Of a DNA stretch of 10,732 bases, positions 5,217-10,732 are shown piece by piece. The stretch is from Candidatus Aenigmatarchaeota archaeon. GTDB lineage: Archaea > Aenigmatarchaeota > Aenigmatarchaeia > CG10238-14. The stretch is taken from contig JAPLUX010000074.1 in assembly GCA_026397455.1 (NCBI GenBank), forward strand, positions 1-10,732, read 5' to 3'. Under the pieces are notes generated by a model. That model did not search any database. It saw only the letters and a program-made list of their open reading frames with translations, and had not been told where the DNA came from. A program made the position numbers and the translations under genes. Every line of letters begins with the position of its first letter. Within the stretch, counting starts at the first letter, position 1.

Positions 5217-8075
5217 TCATCTCCATCTTAAAAATTTCTTTCCCATGAATAATTCTGGTAAAACAAATAAACCCCAACTTGCTATCGCCAAAACATAGGC
5301 TAAATCGGCTAAAGTCAACGGAACTATGTGGAACATCTGCTGAGTCACTGGTATGTAACATATTCCTAATGTTGTACCTATGGATACTATTTCTGCGATA
5401 ACAAAGAATTTATTCTTGAAACTCTTGCGACCCATTTTCCACACACTATGTTTTTCTGAACGACAATTCCACACTACAAACAACTCAAACAATGCAGCCT
5501 GTACAAAGGCAACAGTCCTAGCCTCGTCTAATGCTCTCAATCGTGATTCTTCTCTGTGTGGATCATTTACAGGAAGTGAAACCCAATCGTACTTAGCATC
5601 TGACATCCATGTTCCTGGAAAAACATAGTACTCCAATGAGAAAACCAATATTGTTCCTGTAGATTGCAGTATGAACGAAACAATGATGAATGCCACCATT
5701 CCATGGAGTATGCCTTCATTCGGTTTACGAGGTTTTCTTTTCATCACATCCTCATCTGGTGGGTCTATAGAAAGGGATACTGCTGGTGCACCATCCGTGA
5801 CCAAGTTTATCCATAGAAGCATCGCTGGAATTAAAGGTAGTGGGAATAATTTATCACCGAATATACCGCCTAGAAGAGCAAAACTCCCTATAACAAGGAC
5901 TTCATCAAAGTTACAAGCCATTAGGAATCGTGCATACTTACGAATATTATCATAGATGACTCTACCTTGTTCCACTGCATTGACGATCGTGGCAAAATTA
6001 TCGTCTGCCAATACTATATCCGATGCTTCTCTCGTTACGTCAGTACCAGTTATACCCATCGCTATACCGACATCAGCATTCTTTACAGCGGGTGCATCGT
6101 TGACACCATCTCCAGTCATCGCTACTATCTCTCCTTTGGCTTTCCATGCCTTGATTATTCTTAATTTATGTTCTGGTGAAGCTCTCGCGTATACAACAAC
6201 TTTTTCCACTATCTTTTCAAATTCTTTATCGCTCAATTTCTCTAACTCATCACCAGTCAGAGCCATGCTATCTTTTTTCATCATCCCAATTTCTTTCGCT
6301 ACGGCTATTGCGGTTAATTTATGGTCTCCAGTAATCATGACTGTCTTTATCCCAGCATCTCGACATTTTTTATTGGCTTCTATAGCTTCTGTTCTTGCTG
6401 GGTCTATCATCCCCTGTAAACCTACAAATATCAAATCTTCTTCTAATTCCTCATCGTTGAATTCAATCAAATGACTGGGTAATTTCTTATAAGCTATACC
6501 TAATAATCGTAAAGCCTCACTGGCTAAATCCTCATTCATCTTCAATATCTCTTTCTTCCTTTCATCGGTCAATTCTTTTACTTCACCGTTTTCTAGTATA
6601 CGCTCACATCGGTCGAGGATAACCTCAGGAGCCCCTTTAACATAAGCGTACAATTCTTTTTCAGGAGTTGAATGGACTGTTGTCATACGTTTTCTCTCAG
6701 AAGTGAACGGTGCTTCATGCTTACGAGGATATTTCTTTTCTACTTCTTCTTTCTTTAAACCAGCTTTACCTGCAGCGATTATTAAGGACCCTTCTGTCGT
6801 GTCGCCAATTATTTGCCAAAGCTTATCTTTTTCTAAGGCAGCGTTGTTACACAACAAACCTATTCTCAACAACAAAGGTAAACCATCAACTTTATTCACG
6901 TTGACTGATTCACCGCTAAGAGCAAATTCTCCTTTAGGTTCATAACCAACGCCAGTGACATCTATTATCTTATCGTTGATGTAGATTTTTCGGACAGTCA
7001 TCTCTCCCTTTGTCAGGGTTCCGGTCTTGTCTGAACATATGACTGTAACAGAACCTAAACTTTCAGCTGAGGATAATTTTCTGATTATCGCATTTCTTTT
7101 TGCAAGCTCACGTGCACCAAGTGCAAGGCCAACAGTTACTATTGCTGGTAAACCTTCTGGAACGACGGATATTGCTAATGCTATCGAAGTCATGAATGAA
7201 TCGAGAATTGGTTTAATTTTTAACCCTTCAGCAAATACATTGAGAGCGAATATTATAGCTGAGAGAATGATAACAATCTTTGCAATCTTTTTAGCAAACT
7301 TATCCAATTTTTTCTGGAGTGGAGTTTCTTCTTCTTCCGTTACTTGAACCATCTCGGCAATCTTACCAAATTCTGTGTTCATGCCAGTAGCTATAACGAC
7401 TGCTTTTCCTCTACCGTAAGTGATGTGAGTTGCAGTAAAGACCATGTTTTCTCTTTCAGCTAAAGGAAGTTCAGCTTTTATTATACCTAGCTCTTTAGTG
7501 ACAGGAATAGATTCACCAGTCAACACAGCCTCGTCTGTTTTTAATTCCACTACTTCTAATAATCTTGCATCAGCGGGTAAACGATCTCCAGATTCTAAGA
7601 TTAGAATATCTCCAGGCACTACTTCTTTCGCGGGTATCAATTCTTCTTTTCCATTTCTTAAAATTCTTGCCTTGGGTGCAGTCAATCTTTTCAAAGCTTC
7701 TAATGCCTTTTCTGCTCGATACTCTTGGATAAAACCGGTAACAGCACAAAGAAGAACGATTATTCCGATGGTTATAGTATCAGTGTAAGTTTCAAGAAAA
7801 CTCTTTCCAGGTTCATTGAGAGATTCATAATAACCTATTATAGAGGAAAGAACTGTAGCCGCAAGCAGTAATATTATAAAAATATCCTTGAACTCCTCAA
7901 GGAACATTTGTAAAGCATTTCTTTTTTTTATTTCTTTTAACTCGTTATATCCATATTGTTCCAGTCTTTTTTTGGCTTCTTCATTGGTTAAACCTTTAGG
8001 ACTAGTGTTCAAGGTTTTAAGGACATCTTTTTCTTCCATTGCATGCCATACTTGGCTTGTTTCCTGTTTTTTCAT
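5217..8075 (-). CDS. P2-type (SERCA/PacL-like) calcium-transporting ATPase
   Basis: 952 residues, a complete cation pump of the cytoplasmic membrane that couples ATP hydrolysis to Ca2+ export. In order: cation-ATPase N domain (about 10-75); actuator domain with PGD (154-156) and TGES (186-189); TM4 VVPEGLP (P306, E307); phosphorylation motif DKTGTLT (D349); nucleotide-binding KGAPE (480-484); hinge TGDGVND (654-660); then the C-terminal helices. Ligand residues matching SERCA are visible: E307 (E309), N722 and E725 in TM5, N757, T760 and D761 in TM6 (NLVTDG), and E864 in TM8 (E908). Both Ca2+ sites may therefore exist. The TM5 motif reads NFDE, with D724 where SERCA has Gly. Specificity is inferred: other P2 pumps share many motifs, though E864 favours Ca2+. 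No Shine-Dalgarno; an AT-rich TTAAAAATA lies near 8122-8130. Confidence 0.93.
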   Translation of the reverse strand: MKKQETSQVWHAMEEKDVLKTLNTSPKGLTNEEAKKRLEQYGYNELKEIKKRNALQMFLEEFKDIFIILLLAATVLSSIIGYYESLNEPGKSFLETYTDTITIGIIVLLCAVTGFIQEYRAEKALEALKRLTAPKARILRNGKEELIPAKEVVPGDILILESGDRLPADARLLEVVELKTDEAVLTGESIPVTKELGIIKAELPLAERENMVFTATHITYGRGKAVVIATGMNTEFGKIAEMVQVTEEEETPLQKKLDKFAKKIAKIVIILSAIIFALNVFAEGLKIKPILDSFMTSIALAISVVPEGLPAIVTVGLALGARELAKRNAIIRKLSSAESLGSVTVICSDKTGTLTKGEMTVRKIYINDKIIDVTGVGYEPKGEFALSGESVNVNKVDGLPLLLRIGLLCNNAALEKDKLWQIIGDTTEGSLIIAAGKAGLKKEEVEKKYPRKHEAPFTSERKRMTTVHSTPEKELYAYVKGAPEVILDRCERILENGEVKELTDERKKEILKMNEDLASEALRLLGIAYKKLPSHLIEFNDEELEEDLIFVGLQGMIDPARTEAIEANKKCRDAGIKTVMITGDHKLTAIAVAKEIGMMKKDSMALTGDELEKLSDKEFEKIVEKVVVYARASPEHKLRIIKAWKAKGEIVAMTGDGVNDAPAVKNADVGIAMGITGTDVTREASDIVLADDNFATIVNAVEQGRVIYDNIRKYARFLMACNFDEVLVIGSFALLGGIFGDKLFPLPLIPAMLLWINLVTDGAPAVSLSIDPPDEDVMKRKPRKPNEGILHGMVAFIIVSFILQSTGTILVFSLEYYVFPGTWMSDAKYDWVSLPVNDPHREESRLRALDEARTVAFVQAALFELFVVWNCRSEKHSVWKMGRKSFKNKFFVIAEIVSIGTTLGICYIPVTQQMFHIVPLTLADLAYVLAIASWGLFVLPELFMGKKFLRWR

Positions 8076-8143
8076 AGGAATCTTTTTCTTGTTTTTCTAA
8101 TAACTTTATTATGAAAACGTTTATTTTTAATGGTTTCATTTAT

Positions 8144-8521
8144 TTATTTCTTTAAAAGGTCTACCAACGCCGCAACAGGGAGCGATATAGCCATTGCAAC
8201 TAAAATATTCTCTATAGGGTGAGCTAAAATAATCCCTATCAAAAAAGATAATATAGTAACTATTAGAATCCCTGCCGTAAGATGGTTTAAATAGTCTTTT
8301 TTTGCGATTAACCGAACGATAAACCCACACACGACTATACTTGTAACAAGTAACAGAAATGATTGATAAAGTTTATATCTTGTAAGGGGAAAGGTGAAAA
8401 CTTGAAATATAACAAATATACATGTGAACATTTGAGCAACATCTTTTTTATCAAATTTATCATAAATTTCATGTGTTTTTTTCTTTATTTTACCAGCAAC
8501 ATGTTTAATTTTTTCTTTCAT
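8144..8521 (-). CDS. Small four-helix membrane protein of unknown function
   Basis: 125 residues, family not recognised. A strongly basic N-terminus (MKEKIKHVAGKIKKKTHEIYDKFDKKD, 1-27) precedes four hydrophobic segments at roughly 28-45, 51-73, 78-100 and 103-122. Short loops (TRYK, AKKDYLNH, HPIEN) separate them, and the end is DLLKK. The even helix count puts both ends in the cytoplasm by the positive-inside rule. Pro44, Pro102 and Pro115 lie at helix edges or kinks. No catalytic motif is seen. It starts divergently from the 120-aa gene on the plus strand, and its promoter must lie within or next to the first copy of the duplicated promoter element. Plus-strand frames over it lack a convincing start or composition. 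It is 68 bp from the ATPase gene, and co-transcription is possible but unproven. Confidence 0.72.
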   Translation of the reverse strand: MKEKIKHVAGKIKKKTHEIYDKFDKKDVAQMFTCIFVIFQVFTFPLTRYKLYQSFLLLVTSIVVCGFIVRLIAKKDYLNHLTAGILIVTILSFLIGIILAHPIENILVAMAISLPVAALVDLLKK

Positions 8522-8546
8522 AATAATTATTCTAATTTAGTTAATA

Positions 8547-8643
8547 AAAAAACTACTAATGACTTGATTTAGTTTTTTAAAGAATTACTTGCTAAAGAGT
8601 GTCATTACTATTTAGTTACTACGAAATAGAAAAGCTTAAATAT
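8547..8643 (+). repeat. Duplicated promoter element, copy 1
   Basis: This 97-bp stretch recurs at 9851-9944 in the same orientation with only a few substitutions and two small gaps (1 and 2 bp). It contains a perfect 9-bp inverted repeat, AAAAAACTA (8547-8555) and TAGTTTTTT (8570-8578), around 14 nt. ATTTAGTT occurs twice inside it (8567-8574, 8610-8617) and once more just outside (8535-8542). A long-range pair, TACTAATGAC (8554-8563) and GTCATTACTA (8601-8610), is a 9/10 inverted match. It ends in a TATA box. Here it lies between divergent genes, so it is not simply a terminator. I read it as a promoter with operator sites. Confidence 0.85.
8632..8643 (+). promoter_or_regulatory. BRE/TATA box of the 120-aa gene
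   Basis: AAGCTTAAATAT after a purine-rich GAAATAGAA stretch is a good archaeal BRE-TATA pair. Its centre is about 25 bp before AATTGAT (8661-8667), a motif also found at the same distance after the second TATA box. Transcription should start near 8663, about 9 nt before the ATG at 8672. Confidence 0.65.
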
Positions 8644-8671
8644 CCTAAGTAACCATTTGTAATTGATAAAA

Positions 8672-9034
8672 ATGACCCCATTTTCGTATGCTAAATTTAG
8701 AGATCATTTATATTCTACTGAAAAATTGGTAGAGGAATCAATAAAAAAACCATACCATGAAATAAAGAAAAGAGTGGATCCGATAAAACAAAGTATAAAT
8801 AAATATGGTGAAAGATGTGCCGAAAGAATTAAAAATATTAGCCCTGAGACTGAAACCATCATCGGGTTGTATGTTGCTGGGTCAGGAGTTTTAATAGGAG
8901 CAGGGGTAGGGGCTTTAGCATACTCCCTTAATTTGGCTAATCCAATTGTTACTGGACTTGGTGAAGCGGTCATTCAAATGGTAGTAGGTTCTTCTTTGGC
9001 GTTACATGCAATGGATAGGAAAGGGAAAAAATAA
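8672..9034 (+). CDS. Small protein with C-terminal Gly-rich membrane hairpin, first gene of cassette 1
   Basis: 120 residues from the ATG at 8672. A TTG at 8663 is in frame, but it sits at the predicted transcription start and would add only three residues. Not recognised. The first 58 residues are charged and helical in character (STEKLVEESIKKPYHEIKKR, then KQSINKYGERCAERIKNI). Two hydrophobic segments follow: a Gly/Ala-rich one (62-88, GLYVAGSGVLIGAGVGALAY) and 92-113, ending in the basic tail DRKGKK. The layout resembles small helical-hairpin membrane proteins, including pore-forming toxins and holins, but also plain anchors; no function is claimed. The gene follows duplicated promoter copy 1 and is followed after 37 bp by the 253-aa gene, so the two form an operon-like cassette. 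Nothing like it follows promoter copy 2. Confidence 0.7.
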   Translation: MTPFSYAKFRDHLYSTEKLVEESIKKPYHEIKKRVDPIKQSINKYGERCAERIKNISPETETIIGLYVAGSGVLIGAGVGALAYSLNLANPIVTGLGEAVIQMVVGSSLALHAMDRKGKK

Positions 9035-9071
9035 ATCGTAGAAATCTTCTCATATTCAATTAGTGAAAAAT

Positions 9072-9833
9072 ATGAAAACCCCAATATCTTTGAATAAAAT
9101 AAGAAAACGCTTGGGTTTGAAACCTAAAACATCCTTGAGTAAAATAAGCTCACTAGAACAACTCGTAAATTTCTTACAAAAAGAACATAACTACGGACTT
9201 TATGATCTTGGGTATGAAAACCTCTCACTACCACCATATCATCCTGATTATCACTGCAGAAAAGTAACCTCTGAAGAAGTTCTATCTTTATTAAATGAAA
9301 CTCCATACCCCGATTTAAACGTGGCCATATTCAAAAAACTTGGGGAAAAAAATACAAGAAGCTTTGCTATTATTTCTCCTGATATTCATTTTTGTAATGA
9401 ATCTGAACATGGATATGAACCTCCTGTTGATCCTGATTATAGTTATCATAAAAATATACTTATTCCTGGATGCTATCCTAAAATTCGAGCAAGTTTATTA
9501 ATAGTAGACTTCACTTCAACTCCTGACCCAAGGAAAATTTTTAATGAAGATGGATTCCTCAATACTAAAGGTGAATATGGATGGTGCTGGAAAATTGGGG
9601 GAAGTTGGAGAATAACAACCCACCCTTATGGTGGCGGTATGGGAGGAGCATATCGTTATGAATGTGAACCATTTACAGTTGATACACGTTTGTCCAAAGG
9701 AAGAGAAGCATACAAAAGTAAGGGTCCTGGTACAGAGCATGGTTGTCATATTCCCAAATATGAATATGGTAATGGTGTTAAAAAACTACTTGCTAAAAAA
9801 CCACTAATACAACATCCCTATATCAAACATTAG
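9072..9833 (+). CDS. Unknown soluble protein, second gene of cassette 1, paralogue of the disrupted gene at the right edge
   Basis: 253 residues from the ATG at 9072. A GTG at 9063 is also in frame, but its GTGA sits 5 nt before the ATG and looks like the ribosome binding site. Family not recognised. There is no signal peptide or membrane helix. The protein is rich in Tyr, Gly, Pro and His. A basic N-terminus (ISLNKIRKRLGLKPK) is followed by EEVLSLLN (68-75), FKKLGEKNTRSFAIISPDIHFC (87-108), the strand SLLIVDF (141-147), RKIFNEDGFLNTKGEYG (154-170), then CWKIGGSW (172-179), PYGGGMGGAYRYEC (185-198) and GTEHGCHIPKYEYGNG (220-235). The IGGxW motif after an aromatic pair recalls a D-W/Y-x-x-GGRW motif I associate with phage and mobile-element hypotheticals (recall only). 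Five cysteines may include a metal or disulfide site. The next copy of the promoter element starts 17 bp after its stop. Confidence 0.72.
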   Translation: MKTPISLNKIRKRLGLKPKTSLSKISSLEQLVNFLQKEHNYGLYDLGYENLSLPPYHPDYHCRKVTSEEVLSLLNETPYPDLNVAIFKKLGEKNTRSFAIISPDIHFCNESEHGYEPPVDPDYSYHKNILIPGCYPKIRASLLIVDFTSTPDPRKIFNEDGFLNTKGEYGWCWKIGGSWRITTHPYGGGMGGAYRYECEPFTVDTRLSKGREAYKSKGPGTEHGCHIPKYEYGNGVKKLLAKKPLIQHPYIKH

Positions 9834-9850
9834 AATTAAACCAACCCCTG

Positions 9851-9882
9851 AAAAAACTACTAGTGACTTGATTTAGTTTTTT
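9851..9882 (+). terminator. AT-rich hairpin ending in T6, possible terminator of the 253-aa gene
   Basis: A 9-bp stem with 14-nt loop ends in six T residues, beginning 17 bp after the stop of the 253-aa gene. In this position it could end transcription of cassette 1. The identical hairpin in copy 1 follows no plus-strand gene, so an operator or promoter role is equally possible. Confidence 0.3.
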
Positions 9883-9932
9883 AAAGAATTAGTTGTAAAG
9901 TGTCATTACTATTTAGTTACTACAGAATAGAA

Positions 9933-9944
9933 ATCTTTAAATAT
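9933..9944 (+). promoter_or_regulatory. BRE/TATA box of the 135-aa gene
   Basis: ATCTTTAAATAT following GAATAGAA matches the promoter at 8632-8643 in position and sequence. About 22 bp on comes AATTGAT (9961-9967), shared with cassette 1, where transcription should begin. That places transcription start a few nucleotides before the ATG at 9968 and argues against the upstream TTG at 9950 as translation start. Confidence 0.65.
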
Positions 9945-9967
9945 TAATTTTGTCTGTTTTAATTGAT

Positions 9968-10375
9968 ATGTTGCCACAAAAATTACGTCAAATACTCTAT
10001 AAAGTTTTCCCTGAAAGGGTTGAAGGTGTAGTGGAAGATAAAACAGAGTGTTTAGATGGTTTTTTTACTCTTCTAACTCTATCTACAGCAGCAGAGAATG
10101 TAGTATTTAAAATAGCAGGAAGGGATAATACCTATGTGGTAACGAGACATGGTCATTTTATGGGTAAGGATTATACCGACATACCACCACATAAAAAGGA
10201 TCCTGTTGAATTGCATGTAAATAAACATTTAAGATTAGGTATTATGAGTTATCCAAAGCCAGACGATAAACAACAAGATCCATACAATACACAAAAACGA
10301 GCGTGGTTATTAGGAGTAGTAATGCCTGTGAATCGTTCTTATTGTTTGGACAAGAGTTATATAACTGACAAATAA
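9968..10375 (+). CDS. Unknown small soluble protein, first gene of cassette 2
   Basis: 135 residues from the ATG at 9968. Six more codons are open back to a TTG at 9950, but that lies upstream of the predicted transcript start. Not recognised. No signal peptide or membrane helix. The N-terminus is basic (MLPQKLRQILYKVFPERVEG), followed by a hydrophobic run (FFTLLTLSTAA, 32-42), probable strands NVVFKIAGRDNTYVVTRHGHF (44-64), a Pro/His-rich loop (IPPHKKDP), the strand HLRLGIMSYP and a final WLLGVVMPVNRSYC (113-126). The composition suggests a small alpha/beta or beta-rich fold. It has no visible similarity to the 120-aa membrane protein in the equivalent place of cassette 1. After its TAA the same frame stays open for about 25 codons and then leads, via a frameshift, into the relative of the 253-aa protein, so it could be a truncated part of a longer gene. 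Confidence 0.62.
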   Translation: MLPQKLRQILYKVFPERVEGVVEDKTECLDGFFTLLTLSTAAENVVFKIAGRDNTYVVTRHGHFMGKDYTDIPPHKKDPVELHVNKHLRLGIMSYPKPDDKQQDPYNTQKRAWLLGVVMPVNRSYCLDKSYITDK

Positions 10376-10435
10376 CGGGATAAGGCATCTGATGCTATTC
10401 ATGAAAATGTTTGTTTTATACATAATTATTTGTAC

Positions 10436-10732
10436 TATCCCAATTATCTAAAAAGAAGTTCTATCTTTATTAAAATCTGGATCGAAAAATGCAGTAATGT
10501 TCAAAAAACTTGGATCAAAAAGGAGTATTGCCGTTGTTTCTGCCGATATTGAGTGGTGCCCATATCATCCAGAAAATATTTTGTTGTCAAATGAACCCGA
10601 CAGGGATTTATTGTTAGTAGAGTTTATTGGAAATGTTGATTCAAAGCAATTCTTTGATAAATATGGAAAATTTATGGATGAACATGGAAGACTCACTGAT
10701 ACGTACGGATATGATCCCTCTAAAAATTGTGG
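10436..10732 (+). pseudogene. Frame-disrupted, partial relative of the 253-aa protein (runs off the right edge)
   Basis: From 10452 one frame reads KEVLSLL, then MFKKLG, RSIAVVSADIEWC, LLLVEF and FFDKYGKFMDEHG, in the same order as EEVLSLLN, IFKKLG, RSFAIISPDIHFC, LLIVDF and IFNEDGFLNTKG of the 253-aa protein. The DNA is identical over about 21 bp around EVLSLL, in the same codon phase. This frame has a TAA at 10449-10451, directly before the homology. Upstream similarity (TAT CCC AAT TAT, YPNY against YHPDY) lies in another frame, which rejoins if one A of the A5 run at 10450-10454 is removed. The natural reading is a one-base frameshift in a homopolymer. The first in-frame ATG is 10497, which would drop the N-terminal third. 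Relative to the 253-aa protein it lacks about 18 residues around the HGYEPPVDPDYSYH segment. It may be a decaying copy, an assembly error, or a shorter functional variant. Confidence 0.6.

Larger units (their letters stand above)
9851..9944 (+). repeat. Duplicated promoter element, copy 2
   Basis: The second copy of the element at 8547-8643, 94 bp long. The perfect stem is retained (AAAAAACTA at 9851-9859, TAGTTTTTT at 9874-9882), as are both ATTTAGTT sites (9871-9878, 9911-9918), the GTCATTACTA block (9902-9911) and the TATA box. The long-range inverted pair is weaker here (8/10), because TACTAGTGAC replaces TACTAATGAC and creates a local ACTAGT palindrome. Retention of the same sub-elements in both copies suggests they are functional, or that the duplication is recent. 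Confidence 0.85.

Noticed and set aside
5380..7788. Several plus-strand open frames of 80-172 codons across this region
   Set aside because: They lie antisense to the fully motif-supported P-type ATPase and have Ser/Thr/Ile-rich compositions typical of reverse-strand shadows, with no family motifs.
8136..8330. Second minus-strand frame inside the four-helix protein gene
   Set aside because: Same strand, shifted frame, with no hydrophobic pattern or start signal. The 125-aa frame has regular helices and a basic N-terminus.
8363..8572. Plus-strand frame of 69 codons over the small membrane protein
   Set aside because: It overlaps the four-helix protein on the other strand, runs into the promoter repeat, and has a low-complexity Phe/Asn/Ile composition.
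8704..8973. Minus-strand frame opposite the 120-aa gene
   Set aside because: The plus-strand gene has a TATA box, a sensible start and a membrane hairpin; the opposite frame has none of these.
8547..9944. The two repeat copies as ends of a transposon or as a CRISPR array
   Set aside because: Only two copies are seen, in direct orientation. No transposase lies between them, there is no regular spacing of 25-40 bp units, and both end in a TATA box at the same distance from a gene. Duplicated promoters fit better.
10401..10451. Short hydrophobic open frame starting with ATG at 10401 and ending at the TAA before the paralogue
   Set aside because: Only 16 codons, no promoter, and it lies where a frameshifted remnant of the paralogue explains the sequence better. 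Stop-codon readthrough is not needed, as TAA recoding is not expected in archaea.

Overview
The window comes from an AT-rich archaeal genome. Archaea-specific or archaea/eukaryote-shared information genes set the domain: the RNA polymerase subunit Rpo7 (RpoE'), the elongation factor Spt4 (RpoE''), and ribosomal proteins S24e and S27ae. Promoters look archaeal (AT-rich TATA-like boxes about 25-35 bp from the starts), and GGTGA-type ribosome binding sites occur only at internal operon genes. I cannot place the lineage more finely. IorAB points to fermentation of aromatic amino acids; the small KFLKP-type membrane protein resembles orphan membrane proteins I associate with uncultured archaea.

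Layout. 1-141 (+) is the tail of a membrane protein cut by the left edge. 270-3306 (+) is a tightly coupled operon: iorA, an unrecognised two-helix membrane protein, then iorB, joined by two ATGA overlaps. 3312-5169 (-) is an information-processing cluster read in the order rpo7, an exported Cys-rich protein, spt4, rps24e, rps27ae. The S27ae gene is short, starts with GTG inside the S24e stop codon, and converges on iorB with only 5 bp between the stop codons. 5217-8075 (-) is a large P2-type, SERCA-like cation ATPase with a full set of Ca2+-ligand residues. 8144-8521 (-) is a small four-helix membrane protein.

The accessory part lies at 8530-10732 (+). A promoter element of about 95 bp occurs twice (8547-8643 and 9851-9944), about 1.3 kb apart in direct orientation. 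Each copy drives a different small orphan gene (120 aa with a membrane hairpin; 135 aa soluble). Each small gene is followed by a member of one protein family that I do not recognise: an intact 253-aa gene at 9072-9833, and a frame-disrupted relative from about 10436 that runs off the right edge. This tandem cassette (same promoter, variable first gene, shared second gene) is the best candidate here for an undescribed system.

How the genes work together: IorA and IorB form one oxidoreductase. Rpo7, Spt4, S24e and S27ae serve transcription and translation. Orphan membrane or secreted genes have been placed inside both conserved clusters without breaking them. No RNA genes, CRISPR arrays, transposases or integrases were seen, and no gene-free stretch exceeds 300 bp.
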